Shown: positions 54,625 through 63,987 of the stretch, piece after piece | How positions within the stretch are numbered: position 1 is the first letter of the stretch | Layout: each line of letters begins with the position of its first letter | Source of the DNA: JAEUIE01 sp046350055 | Lineage (GTDB): Bacteria; Planctomycetota; Planctomycetia; Gemmatales; HRBIN36 | Assembly: GCA_046350055.1 (NCBI GenBank) | Contig: JAXMBC010000001.1 | Span: 2,542,001 to 2,606,000 of the forward strand | DNA length: 64,000 nucleotides | Direction of reading: 5' to 3' | Notes under the pieces: model-generated | Seen by the model: the letters and a program-made list of their open reading frames with translations, nothing else | Told to the model about the DNA's origin: nothing | Database searches by the model: none | Program-made: the position numbers and the translations under genes

Positions 54625-57600
54625 GTGTCCACGCTGACACCACCACGTTCAAGCCAGAAGCCGTTGCCTCAAACGTTGCAACAGCCGCTCAGTCGTCTGC
54701 ATGCCGCCATCCGGCGGTATGTGGAACTGGAAACTTTGGCGTTGGTGGTTGTGGCCGTCGTGGTCTGGGCTGCGATGTGCCTCATCATTGATTGGGGCAT
54801 TTTGTTCAAACTGTTCGGCTTCGACTATGTGCGGGAAGGGACCACGAGCCTGCAGGCATTCCTCCGTGGTTCAGCTCTCTTCATCCTGATAGCAGGATTA
54901 AGCTTTCTGGTGCTCCGCTATTTGGTACTACGATTGATCAAACCAATTACCACTTCCGATCTGGCAATGGCAATAGAGCGGCGCTATGGCAATCAACTTG
55001 GCGACCGCCTGGTCACAGCTGTGGAGCTCCACGACTGGGAGGCAGCTCGATCCCAGGGGTACTCCCCGGCAATGATCGAAGCTACCACCACTGATGCCGA
55101 AAGAGCGTTGGCGGATGTATCAGTGGATGATGTGCTCAATCGCCCTCGACTTCGGCGTCGCCTTTTCATTGCCGGAGCTTGCCTGGTTGTAGCTGTTCTT
55201 TCATTGCTGCTGGTTCCGGAAGTTACAGCAACTTATCTGGAGCGCGGGCTGCTCTGGCGCAATGTCACCTGGCCACGCACCACCGTTCTTGAACTCGCAG
55301 ACTTCGTGGATCGTGCCAAAGCCGTCCCCTTTGGTACGGAACTGAAAGTGACAGTCCGCTCGGCCAAATGGGCCCTGGCAGATCGCACTGTCAGCGAAGG
55401 CTGGCGGCCGCTTTATCCCAGTGACCTGACTAGCAATGCACCCGCATGGGAATTGGAAGATCTCACTGGTGTCACGGATTTCCTTACAGTACTGCCCGCC
55501 GGTTGGCAGTCGGCTTCCTTGGATCAGCTCGAATCCAGGCTTAGCGAGGGAGACGCCAGGCTCCAGCGTGAGTTGGGTCTTGCCCTCATCCGTCATCTTC
55601 AGAATTACTTCTGGGAACATCGACAGGATGGTGCCACCTTGCCAGCAGCGCTGGCATCCTACCTGCCAGAGAAACTGAAAGCCATGCCTGTAGAGGAGCA
55701 GAAAATTGCTCTCGCTACTGCAGCCTCGCTGAGCAGCTCGGACGCAGAACGTATTTTGACGGGGTTGACAGCGCTTCGGCCCACGACGGGCGACATGGCC
55801 CTCGCCCTGGTTCGAGTGGGAGCCACTCCCGCACCCTGGCCGTTGCCACCCTTGTCGCTCATACAGAAAATGGCATTCGACCGTGACAGCAACATGAATG
55901 CTTTTGCCATGCCCGAACAGGATAAACTGCTTCTCCCTCCATCCTGGCAGAATGAACCAATTCGCGACCTCGCCAAACGCCTGAAGTCTTTCGCGGCGGA
56001 AGAGTCAGCTGAGTCACTTGGATTGCGAGTCAAGGAGCGTGGGGTTGCCATCTTTGCCGAGTTGGCACAACGTGCGGCTCGAACACGATTCGCCAGTCGC
56101 AAATCCTTCCGGGAACTCACAGTGCCGGAGAAACTAACTCTCGAATTTGAAAACCAGAATGAAGGTGATGATCGCACTCGTGGACGTGCCAAACGAGGGC
56201 AACCGGAACTCAAACGGATCGCAGGTACCAATGAGTTTGCATACGACTTCAAGAAGATGGAAAGGCCTTTGCGTTTGCGGGCTCTGGTGGGCAAGATTAC
56301 CACACCCTGGTATCGAGTAGAGGTGAAACCACTGCCTGTTCTCAAGTCGCTGGTCCGATTCCATGAGGAGCCAGGCTATCTTCATGGCAGCAACAGTACT
56401 GTAAAACTCGGTCCGCTGGTACTTCCCATTGATGGTGAGGAATCCCGAGCCACCGCGCCTCTCGGGGCGAACGTCTGGTTCGAAGGGGAAAGCCAGAAGC
56501 CTTTGAAGTTTGTGAAACTTACCACGGAGAATCCTGCTGATGCTCCAATGGTTGAATTCAAGCCGGGCGAAACGAAGTTCATCTTGCGGCCCAGAAACAA
56601 GCTCAAGGACGACCTCCGTGCAAAACTGGAATTTGCTGATATGGATGGCATTGTGGCCAGCCGGACGTTACTGCTTATTCTGACACCCGACAAACCTCCT
56701 GAGTTTGGCAAGGCACAGTTCGAAGCAGTCAATCGCAAATTCATCACCAACAAGGCTTTGTTGCCGTTGAGCATTGCGGTACGTGATGACGTTGGGTTGC
56801 TCGGTCTCGAGTACGAAGTCAGCCTCCAGAAGAATGATCGTACCCCTGTCTTTGAAGTGCGAGTTCCATTCCGGATCTTCTCGCCAGTACGTTTTCACGA
56901 ACATCAGCCAGGTGGTTTGCAGTTTGAAAGCAGAGATGATTTGACACTTCCGCGCATACTTGCACAACTCAGTGGCAACGAAGGAGCAGATCCCCTGCAT
57001 CTTCAGAGTACCGCAGGCCGATTGCCAGCCGGTTGGCTCAGTGTGTTCCCGCCGCTCCATGTCAGTTTCCGTCGTGAGTTCAACCACGACTACGTGGATC
57101 GTCAGCTGTTTGGTCCGGTGCTGAATTACACCGATGAGTACCTCGACACACTTCAACTGCGTACTGCCCTGGGCAAGCCTTCCGGCGAACCGCTGCTTGA
57201 TACACCGTATCGACTGGTGGTCAAACTGGTGGCTCGCGACAACCATCTCAATGAACAGCAGTCAGCATCGCAGGAAGGCCGCGCCAATGAAGCGTTTGAA
57301 TTCAATGTCGTCAGTGAGCAGGATGTGCTCATAGAAGGTGGCAAACGGGAAGAAGACCTCCGAGACAAGCTGGAAGAATCCATTGTGGCTCTCCGCAAAG
57401 TGCGCAGCAGCCTCAAAAGGATTCGTGATGAGATCGATACCCCCACCCCAGCAAGGGATGAGGAGGTGCGTCGGGGGATGAACGATGCTCAGGACGCCAC
57501 GAAGAGTCTGGCCCAAATCAGAGGGCTCATCGATGAGAAAGTACTGAGGGAATTCAGGCAGATTTATCGCGAGTTCGCCCTGAATCGAGTGGATGTACGT

Positions 57601-57939
57601 GTCCTGGACCGCATCGACCGTCGTATCTGCCAGCCACTGGCAATTCTCTTGCAACCGGAACAGCTTTATGCGAAGCTGGAAAACAGCGTGGATACTCTCG
57701 CCCGCCGTCTGGAAACCGAAGGTTCCTCCCTCCCCAAAGGCCTTTTGAGTGACCCAGTCAATCAAGCCGACCGCGTCCTCCAGCGTCTCGATGAGATTCT
57801 GAACGATATGCGGAAACTCATTGAATTCAACGAGGCTTTGCGTGTTTTGCGTGACCTCATCAATAATGAGCAAAAGCTTGTCGAGGAAATGAAGAAACTA
57901 ATCCAACAAAAACTCAAGAATGACCTAGATGACAAGTGA
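54625..57939 (+). CDS. DUF4175-like large membrane protein
   Basis: 1104 residues from a GTG with an AGGAGAG ribosome site. Two N-terminal TM helices (LVVVAVVVWAAMCLIIDW, LFILIAGLSFLVLRYLVL), a third near residue 175 (LFIAGACLVVAVLSLLLV), a long extracytoplasmic part with immunoglobulin-like strands (KSLVRFHEEPGYLHG, PLSIAVRDDVGLLGLEYEV), and a helical C-terminus with coiled coil (RKVRSSLKRIRDEI, EQKLVEEMKKLIQQKLK). Planctomycete-type DUF4175-like proteins normally sit in MoxR/VWA loci. Function unknown. Confidence 0.86.
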   Translation: MSTLTPPRSSQKPLPQTLQQPLSRLHAAIRRYVELETLALVVVAVVVWAAMCLIIDWGILFKLFGFDYVREGTTSLQAFLRGSALFILIAGLSFLVLRYLVLRLIKPITTSDLAMAIERRYGNQLGDRLVTAVELHDWEAARSQGYSPAMIEATTTDAERALADVSVDDVLNRPRLRRRLFIAGACLVVAVLSLLLVPEVTATYLERGLLWRNVTWPRTTVLELADFVDRAKAVPFGTELKVTVRSAKWALADRTVSEGWRPLYPSDLTSNAPAWELEDLTGVTDFLTVLPAGWQSASLDQLESRLSEGDARLQRELGLALIRHLQNYFWEHRQDGATLPAALASYLPEKLKAMPVEEQKIALATAASLSSSDAERILTGLTALRPTTGDMALALVRVGATPAPWPLPPLSLIQKMAFDRDSNMNAFAMPEQDKLLLPPSWQNEPIRDLAKRLKSFAAEESAESLGLRVKERGVAIFAELAQRAARTRFASRKSFRELTVPEKLTLEFENQNEGDDRTRGRAKRGQPELKRIAGTNEFAYDFKKMERPLRLRALVGKITTPWYRVEVKPLPVLKSLVRFHEEPGYLHGSNSTVKLGPLVLPIDGEESRATAPLGANVWFEGESQKPLKFVKLTTENPADAPMVEFKPGETKFILRPRNKLKDDLRAKLEFADMDGIVASRTLLLILTPDKPPEFGKAQFEAVNRKFITNKALLPLSIAVRDDVGLLGLEYEVSLQKNDRTPVFEVRVPFRIFSPVRFHEHQPGGLQFESRDDLTLPRILAQLSGNEGADPLHLQSTAGRLPAGWLSVFPPLHVSFRREFNHDYVDRQLFGPVLNYTDEYLDTLQLRTALGKPSGEPLLDTPYRLVVKLVARDNHLNEQQSASQEGRANEAFEFNVVSEQDVLIEGGKREEDLRDKLEESIVALRKVRSSLKRIRDEIDTPTPARDEEVRRGMNDAQDATKSLAQIRGLIDEKVLREFRQIYREFALNRVDVRVLDRIDRRICQPLAILLQPEQLYAKLENSVDTLARRLETEGSSLPKGLLSDPVNQADRVLQRLDEILNDMRKLIEFNEALRVLRDLINNEQKLVEEMKKLIQQKLKNDLDDK

Positions 57940-58105
57940 TCTGAATCGTCGATACTATCAGTCAGGGGAATTCGAACGCAGACGCAAAAAAGCAACAGAA
58001 GATCCTTCTCATTCTTTTTTCGTTTGTTCACGATTTTCCTCTCGCTGCTGAAGTTGATACCACCCCTCGCAGAATTGCGGGGTACAATAGTGGTGGAGGT
58101 CGGTG

Positions 58106-59869
58106 ATGCGACGGATGGTTCCAGGCCTGCTGCTCTGTACGATGCTTGTCTTCGCGGCCATGTCGTCGGCTCAAGACACGAAGCCGGATGGCAAGATCAA
58201 TCTGGCCGGCACACAGGATGATATTGCCCGCAGCTACAAGGCCCTGGAAGGTACTCTCATCAAAATAGCTGGCAAACTGGAACGAACTGGCACTAAAGAA
58301 GGTGTTGAGAAATCTCGTATCATCCTTCGTGCCTTGCAGGAAGCCCGCGAGAAGGACATTGCTCCCAATCTCTCACAACTGGCTGAGGTTCTCAAAGACC
58401 CTGATGTGACCAAGCTGCGTAATGCTGTAGAGAAAGGTGGAGTGGTCAAGCAGGATCTGGAAACACTGCTGGCAGCACTTCTCTCCGAACGTTCCTCCAA
58501 GGAACAGGTCGAGTACCTCAAGAACCTGGTGAAGGAACTCGAAAAGGCGATTCGTGATCAGAAGGTAGCCATCAGCAAGAATCAGTCGAACGCTGTCGAT
58601 AAGGAAGACGCGAAGAAAGCACAAGAAGTTGCCGAGAAGCAAGTGCAGAAGATTCTGCAGCAGATTCGCGATCACGAAGCCAAGACTCAGCCTAAGTCGA
58701 GCGACCCTAAAGACAGCAAGCCCAACGATGGTAAAGCCAAGGATGGTAAGCCCAAAGACGGAGAATCCAAGGACGGTAAGCCGAAAGATGGCAAACCCAG
58801 CGAAAAGGACGAAAAAGATAAACCTGAACAGAAGACTGCCCCGAAAGATCAAAAGCCCAAGGATAGCAAGCCGAAGGATGGCGAATCCAAGGACAGCAAG
58901 TCCAAGGATGGCAAGCCCAAAGACGGCGAACCCAAGGACGGCAAGCCGAAAGATGGACAGCCCAAAGATGGAGAACCGAAGGACGGCGAGCCCAAGGAAG
59001 GTGAGCAGAAGAAACAGCAGCCAGGCGAAAAAAAGGATGAGGAACAGGACGCTGGTGTGCCACGCAAGCGCATTCAGGATGCACAGGACTCTCAATCCAA
59101 GGCCAAGGACAAGATCGACAAGAACGAACGCAAGGATGCCCTGAACGATCAGGAAGATGCCAAGACCAAGTTGGAGCAGGCTCGCAAGAAGCTGGAGGAG
59201 ATTCTCCGCCAGATGCGGGAAGAGGAAATCGAACGAGTCCTGGCTGATCTGCAGAAACGCTGCGAGAAGATGCTCCAGATGCAGGAGATCATCAATGCTG
59301 GCACCAGGCAGGTGCATACCCGCATCCAAACGCTCGGCAAACCCGAACGGGAGGATGAACAGAACAGCCGCCGTCTGAGCGAAGAACAGGACAAAATCGT
59401 CTTCGAAGCCGACAACGCTATCGCAGTCATCGAAGCGGAAGGCACCGCAGTAGCCTTTATTGAGGTCTTCCATCAGGTACGCAACGACATGATGCAGGTC
59501 AGCCGCCGGCTGGGCCGTATCGATCCTGGTCCCGAAACACAGATGATCGAAGACGACATTATTGTCACCCTGAAAGAAATGATCGATGCATTCAAAAAGC
59601 AGCAACAGGAGCAGAGAGATAAGAAACAGAACGAACAACAGCAACAAAATAACAACAATCAGCAAGACCTGATTGACAAACTCGCAGAACTTCGGATGAT
59701 CAAGGCCATGCAACTTCGTGTCAACGTTCGTACCACGCAGTGGAGCAAGCGTTATGAAGGCGAAGAGGCACGTGATCCCCAGATTGTTCAGGAACTGGGC
59801 GAACTGAGCAAACGCCAGCTTCGCATTTGGAATGTCACGGACAATATCGCCAAAGGGAGAAATAAATGA
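58106..59869 (+). CDS. Exported Lys/Asp-rich repeat protein
   Basis: 587 residues. Start ATG 58106 with GGAGG 7 bp upstream (GTG at 58103 in frame). Signal peptide (MVPGLLLCTMLVFAAMSSA). Helical N-terminal region (60-190), then about 16 pentapeptide repeats of type xPKDG (58703-59002), then a charged coiled-coil part and a Gln/Asn-rich end (KKQQQEQRDKKQNEQQQQ). Highly charged, hydrophilic, probably flexible, perhaps cell-wall- or polymer-binding. Its TGA overlaps the next start (ATGA). Confidence 0.87.
   Translation: MRRMVPGLLLCTMLVFAAMSSAQDTKPDGKINLAGTQDDIARSYKALEGTLIKIAGKLERTGTKEGVEKSRIILRALQEAREKDIAPNLSQLAEVLKDPDVTKLRNAVEKGGVVKQDLETLLAALLSERSSKEQVEYLKNLVKELEKAIRDQKVAISKNQSNAVDKEDAKKAQEVAEKQVQKILQQIRDHEAKTQPKSSDPKDSKPNDGKAKDGKPKDGESKDGKPKDGKPSEKDEKDKPEQKTAPKDQKPKDSKPKDGESKDSKSKDGKPKDGEPKDGKPKDGQPKDGEPKDGEPKEGEQKKQQPGEKKDEEQDAGVPRKRIQDAQDSQSKAKDKIDKNERKDALNDQEDAKTKLEQARKKLEEILRQMREEEIERVLADLQKRCEKMLQMQEIINAGTRQVHTRIQTLGKPEREDEQNSRRLSEEQDKIVFEADNAIAVIEAEGTAVAFIEVFHQVRNDMMQVSRRLGRIDPGPETQMIEDDIIVTLKEMIDAFKKQQQEQRDKKQNEQQQQNNNNQQDLIDKLAELRMIKAMQLRVNVRTTQWSKRYEGEEARDPQIVQELGELSKRQLRIWNVTDNIAKGRNK
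58703..59002 (+). repeat. 15-bp tandem repeats coding for xPKDG pentapeptides
   Basis: Six units in 58703-58792 and ten in 58853-59002, encoding DPKDS, KPNDG, KAKDG, KPKDG, ESKDG, EPKDG and similar, separated by a Glu/Asp/Lys-rich spacer. Codons vary between units (AAG/AAA, GAC/GAT, GGC/GGT/GGA), so the peptide is under stronger constraint than the DNA. The repeats make long open frames on all strands. Confidence 0.92.
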
Positions 59870-60933
59870 ACCGTTGTGCCAGCCGGCTTCTCGTCGGCGC
59901 AGCCCTGTTCGCTGTCAGTATCCCTCTCCAGGCAGATGAAAAGCCAAAAGCTCCATCACAGGTCCCTCCATCGCTTGGCGCCATCCAGAATCTGGGTCAG
60001 ATCAAAGCTCCCACCCTGGAACAGGCTCGTGATGTTGTGGAGCGATATGTAACTTCTCAGCCAGATGGCGCTGCTAAGTGGAAAACCATTGAGCCACTGT
60101 GGATCGCCAGCGATTCCCGAACCCTTCTCGATCGGACCATTGACAGCCTGGCTCTGGCCGATGCCAATATCCAGGGATTTGTCTCTGCTATCCGCCAGCA
60201 ACCCAGCACGCTGCAATTGCAAGCTCCGATTCTGAAAGATGAACGCTATCCTGCCTTCGTCAAGCAGAATATTCGTCTGTTCCTTGCCCGTAGTCTGACC
60301 AACAAGCGACTTCATGAAGATGCCCTGGCACTGCTTCGTGGCCTGACACCTGAGTCCCTGGTCGATCCTGCGAGTTACTATTTCTATCGGGCTGTCTGCG
60401 AAAACAAGCTTCGCCTGAAGGAAGATGGTCTAGTCTCCACTCATCGACTGATGACCTCGATGCAGCAGAGTGCTCCCGAGCGCTACCTGGTTGTCGCCAG
60501 CCTGATGCAGGACGAGATGCTCAAGTGGGAAGATCAGGATCTCGGTGATATTGCCCGTCGTATGGAAGAGATCGAAGCCCGCCTTGACAATGCTCATGGT
60601 GGAGCCAAGACCCAGCAGAAGCAAAAAGAAGTAGTCGACATGCTCGACAAGATGATCAAAGATCTTGAAAGCCAGTGCCAGCAGTGTAACAAGGCAGGTG
60701 CTGGTGCGGGACAGCCCAAACCTCAACAGCCTGCTGGCGACAGTAAAATCATGAATGGGGCTGGAACGGGCGAAGTGGAAAACAAAAAGCTGATCATCAC
60801 TGCTGAAGTCTGGGGCAAAATGCCTGAAAAGGAAAAGGTGAAGGCCCTGGAAGCGGTGAATCGTCAGCTTCCTCCTCACATCCGTGAAGCTGCCGAAGGC
60901 TTCAGCAAGAAGCTGCAATCGGGTGGCAAATAG
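59866..60933 (+). CDS. Exported helical repeat (TPR-like) protein
   Basis: 355 residues. ATG overlaps the preceding stop. Signal peptide (LLVGAALFAVSIPLQA). Helical repeats from ~60 to 215 (RLFLARSLTNKRLHEDALAL, ASYYFYRAVCENKLRLKEDG), a coiled-coil (DIARRMEEIEARLDNA), a short Cys pair (CQQCNKAGAGAG), and a final helix. Co-translated with the xPKDG protein, which suggests they act together. No family recognised beyond TPR-like. Confidence 0.85.
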   Translation: MNRCASRLLVGAALFAVSIPLQADEKPKAPSQVPPSLGAIQNLGQIKAPTLEQARDVVERYVTSQPDGAAKWKTIEPLWIASDSRTLLDRTIDSLALADANIQGFVSAIRQQPSTLQLQAPILKDERYPAFVKQNIRLFLARSLTNKRLHEDALALLRGLTPESLVDPASYYFYRAVCENKLRLKEDGLVSTHRLMTSMQQSAPERYLVVASLMQDEMLKWEDQDLGDIARRMEEIEARLDNAHGGAKTQQKQKEVVDMLDKMIKDLESQCQQCNKAGAGAGQPKPQQPAGDSKIMNGAGTGEVENKKLIITAEVWGKMPEKEKVKALEAVNRQLPPHIREAAEGFSKKLQSGGK

Positions 60934-60956
60934 TCCCATCGTGATGGTACAATACG

Positions 60957-60985
60957 AACAGGGGCACGCTTGCCGTGCCCCTGTT
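60957..60985 (+). terminator. 12-bp perfect hairpin between two genes of the cluster
   Basis: AACAGGGGCACG (60957-60968) and CGTGCCCCTGTT (60974-60985) pair perfectly around a 5-nt loop. It lies between the stop at 60933 and the start at 61002. No T-run follows, so it may be an attenuator, a partial terminator or an RNA-stability element within the operon. Confidence 0.55.
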
Positions 60986-61001
60986 GTGTTAAGGGCTGGT
61001 G

Positions 61002-62201
61002 ATGACAAACCTTCCGAGTACCTGTTTCCTGCTGCTATTCCTTTTTACACCCGCCAGCGCCGGTGAAGTACGCACCATTGATGGCAAGGTTCACCAGGGC
61101 GAAATTGCCTCCCTCGAGCCAACCGAGGTCAGACTCAAATCGGCTGAAGGTGACAAGATCACCACCTACCCATTGAAAGAAGTCATCTCCATTGACTTTG
61201 GGTTGCAATCGCGACCGGTCACGCGGGTGCCCTATCTGCGTGTACGTCTTGTTGATGGCACACTGCTGTATTGCTTGACAGTGAACTTCGCTGACAAGTC
61301 CATGAAACTGCTGCTACTCAGTGGCCAATCGCTCACAGTCCAATTTGATCAGGTGCATCATCTTGCTTGTGATGCACAGGATACAGCATCGTTACAGGCT
61401 CTGGATACCCTGCTCATCGATAGCCCCAAGGCTGATGTCATTCGTGTGCAAAGTCGTGAAGGCAACGCCATCGAAGCTTACGAAGGAGTCATCCTCGGCG
61501 TGAACGATGCAGGCAATCGATTACAGTTCAAGGCCCGTGGATTGGACACTGTCTCGAATCTCGACATCGCCAGGTTGCGAGCCATGCTCTTTCAGCGTGC
61601 CAGCACAGGCGTAAATGACAAGGCAGTTGCCCGTATTCAGGATTCCTTTGGCAATAACTTCACTGCTACCCAGTATACTTGGGGTGATAACTGGTGTGAT
61701 GTAAGGTTGCAATCCGGTCAGCAACTGAAGCTGCTCCGTTCCACAATTACGCGGTTCGATCTGACGCCGGGAAAGATGGTCTACCTCTCTGACCTGGATC
61801 CGGTCAAAGTCGAGGAAACGCCAATTCTCTCTGAGCTTTTTCATTACCGCCGGGATAAGAATCTGGAAGGAGGCCAACTCAGCGTGGGTCGTCGAGTCTA
61901 TCCCAAGGGCCTGGCTCTTCATTCCCGCACGGTGCTCGAGTACGATGTGACCGGCTATTCCAGTTTCCGGGCTGTGCTGGGACTCGATGATGCCATGGCA
62001 GGCAGTGCCCATGCCGTTGTTCGTGTCGAAGGCGATGACAAGGAACTGCTGAACACCGTTATCTCCAGCCGCGAGAACAAACCACAGGACCTGCTCCTGA
62101 ATATCAAGGGTGTCCAGAAACTGAGACTGATCGTTGATTATGGCGAGGATCTCGACCTGGGCGATCACATCAATTTCGCTGATGCCCGTCTCATCAGGTA
62201 A
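61002..62201 (+). CDS. Exported NPCBM/NEW2-domain protein
   Basis: 399 residues from the ATG at 61002 (GTG at 60999 in frame). Signal peptide (LPSTCFLLLFLFTPASA). Two small beta-barrel regions (VRTIDGKVHQGEIASLEPTE, then VRLVDGTLLYCLTV) precede a C-terminal carbohydrate-binding NPCBM domain (RVYPKGLALHSRTVLEYDV, FRAVLGLDDAMAGSAHAVVR, LRLIVDYGEDLDLGDHINFA). Likely binds polysaccharide at the cell surface. Stop 10 bp before the protease gene. Confidence 0.9.
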   Translation: MTNLPSTCFLLLFLFTPASAGEVRTIDGKVHQGEIASLEPTEVRLKSAEGDKITTYPLKEVISIDFGLQSRPVTRVPYLRVRLVDGTLLYCLTVNFADKSMKLLLLSGQSLTVQFDQVHHLACDAQDTASLQALDTLLIDSPKADVIRVQSREGNAIEAYEGVILGVNDAGNRLQFKARGLDTVSNLDIARLRAMLFQRASTGVNDKAVARIQDSFGNNFTATQYTWGDNWCDVRLQSGQQLKLLRSTITRFDLTPGKMVYLSDLDPVKVEETPILSELFHYRRDKNLEGGQLSVGRRVYPKGLALHSRTVLEYDVTGYSSFRAVLGLDDAMAGSAHAVVRVEGDDKELLNTVISSRENKPQDLLLNIKGVQKLRLIVDYGEDLDLGDHINFADARLIR

Positions 62202-62211
62202 GGGGAGAGGT

Positions 62212-63987
62212 ATGAAAGCAATCGTGTTCCTCTCACTCGTGACCATCTCATTGCTGACGAGTCTGACAGCGCAGGATACGCCGAGTGACGTCAAAACCGC
62301 CGAAGCCCGGCGCATTGCTGCAATCGAGAAAGTACGACCCTCTATCGCTGCCGTCTTTGGTCCAGGTGGTGGCGGTGGTGGCTCCGGTGTGGTCATCTCT
62401 CCCGATGGTTTCTGTTTGACCAATTTCCATGTTACCCAGCCCTGCGGTAACTTTCTCTACTGCGGTCTGGCTGATGGCGTACTGTATGAAGCAGTCATTG
62501 TCTCTACCGATCCGGTAGGTGATGTCGCGCTGGTTAAACTGCTCCCGCAGGAGAAAGACAAGCCTTTCCCGTTTGCAGCAATGGGTGATTCCGACAAGGT
62601 GCAGATTGGTGACTGGTCGATTGCCATGGGTAATCCTTTCCTGCTTGCTACTGACTTCACACCCACGGTAACATTTGGAATTATCTCAGGTACCCACCGC
62701 TACCAGGGACCTGCGGGTATCATCCTCGAATACACCGACTGTCTGCAGACCGAAGCTTCCATCAATCCCGGTAATTCAGGGGGGCCACTCTTCAATCTTG
62801 ACGGAGAAATCATCGGAATCAATGGTCGTGGGTCTTTCGAAAAGCGTGGCCGTGTGAATTCAGGTGTAGGCTATGCAATTTCCATCAACCAGATCAAGAA
62901 CTTCATGGGACATCTGCGTGGCGGTCTGAATGTCGATCATGCCACACTGGGTGCCCTGGTGAAAACAGAAGACGATGGCCGTATGCGTGTAACACGTGTG
63001 CTTGAGAACACCGACGCCTATCGGCGCGGCTTGCGGGAGGGTGATGAACTGATGGCTTTTGCCGATCGCAATATTGGCAGTGTCAACCAGTTCAAAAACG
63101 TGTTAGGAATCTATCCCAAGAGCTGGCGGTTACCCATGGTGTTCCGTCACATGGAAGATGATAAGGATACTATTGGTGCAAAGCGGGAAACACTGGTGCG
63201 GTTGGCCGGTGTACAGGCCCGTGAGGTGAAAGAGGACGGCAGCAAACGGGAAAGAGAGCAGCCCAACCGTCCCCCCCCGACAGCTGCACCTCCTAACCAT
63301 GCCGGTCGTAAACTTTACAAGCGCAAGACCGGCTTCACCAATTACTACTTCAATGAGCTGGAACGGGATCGCGTCCTTAAGGCGTTTCAATCGCGAGGCA
63401 ACATTGATAGCAAAACGGGAGTCTGGAATTTCTCAGGAGAAGTGATCCGGCCTATCAAGAGCCTGTTCAGCATGTCCCTGGATGACAAACAGGTCAGCAT
63501 GAAGATCGATGGCAAGGAAACTGCCATTGAGCCAGTGAAAACAGGAGAGACGCCGGAGAATCTGTCGGTGCCTCAGGGAAGTGGTGGTCTTGCCATGGCA
63601 CTCTTCCATTGGCGGCGATTCCTGTTGCAGCGGGAGAAGGGTTTTGACGCCGCCTTCTTCTATGCCGGGACTGAGCCGTTTTATCCTACTGGACAGTCGA
63701 AGGAAATGACGCTGGCTGATGTATTGCAAAGTGAGTATGCCGCCACGACCTGCAAGTGGTACTTCGACACCAAAACGGGCGAACTGATCGGCTGCGAATG
63801 CTGGCTGCTGCCTGATACCGATCCCTGTGAAATCACTTTTCGCGAGTATGCGGAGGGGATTCCCCGGCAATGGATCATCCGCCATGCTGACCGGGAGTTT
63901 GGGCTATATCAAGTGAAGACGGTTAGCCTGACAGAAGGAAAGAAAGTGGAAGATAAGAAAGAGGAAAGCAAGGAGAGTAAGAAATGA
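62212..63987 (+). CDS. HtrA/DegP-type serine protease with one PDZ domain
   Basis: 591 residues. Start ATG 62212 with AGGGGAGAGG ribosome site; signal peptide (IVFLSLVTISLLTSLTA). Catalytic triad: H73 (LTNFHV), D104 (GDVALVK), S189 (NPGNSGGP). One PDZ domain (GALVKTEDDGRMRVTRVL) follows at ~245-320, then a ~260-residue C-terminal region without recognised family. Periplasmic protein quality control. Gene at the end of the MoxR cluster; its stop overlaps a new start. Confidence 0.93.
   Translation: MKAIVFLSLVTISLLTSLTAQDTPSDVKTAEARRIAAIEKVRPSIAAVFGPGGGGGGSGVVISPDGFCLTNFHVTQPCGNFLYCGLADGVLYEAVIVSTDPVGDVALVKLLPQEKDKPFPFAAMGDSDKVQIGDWSIAMGNPFLLATDFTPTVTFGIISGTHRYQGPAGIILEYTDCLQTEASINPGNSGGPLFNLDGEIIGINGRGSFEKRGRVNSGVGYAISINQIKNFMGHLRGGLNVDHATLGALVKTEDDGRMRVTRVLENTDAYRRGLREGDELMAFADRNIGSVNQFKNVLGIYPKSWRLPMVFRHMEDDKDTIGAKRETLVRLAGVQAREVKEDGSKREREQPNRPPPTAAPPNHAGRKLYKRKTGFTNYYFNELERDRVLKAFQSRGNIDSKTGVWNFSGEVIRPIKSLFSMSLDDKQVSMKIDGKETAIEPVKTGETPENLSVPQGSGGLAMALFHWRRFLLQREKGFDAAFFYAGTEPFYPTGQSKEMTLADVLQSEYAATTCKWYFDTKTGELIGCECWLLPDTDPCEITFREYAEGIPRQWIIRHADREFGLYQVKTVSLTEGKKVEDKKEESKESKK

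Noticed and set aside
58703..59002. Possible CRISPR-like or satellite array
   Set aside because: Units are 15 bp, contiguous without spacers, and vary only at synonymous or charge-conserving positions in an open frame, so it is a coding repeat.
58373..59713. 446-residue open frame on the minus strand
   Set aside because: It is antisense to the xPKDG repeat gene. The repeats have no stop in other frames and give a repetitive Leu/Phe/Ala sequence; the plus-strand gene has a signal peptide, ribosome site and coupling to its neighbours.
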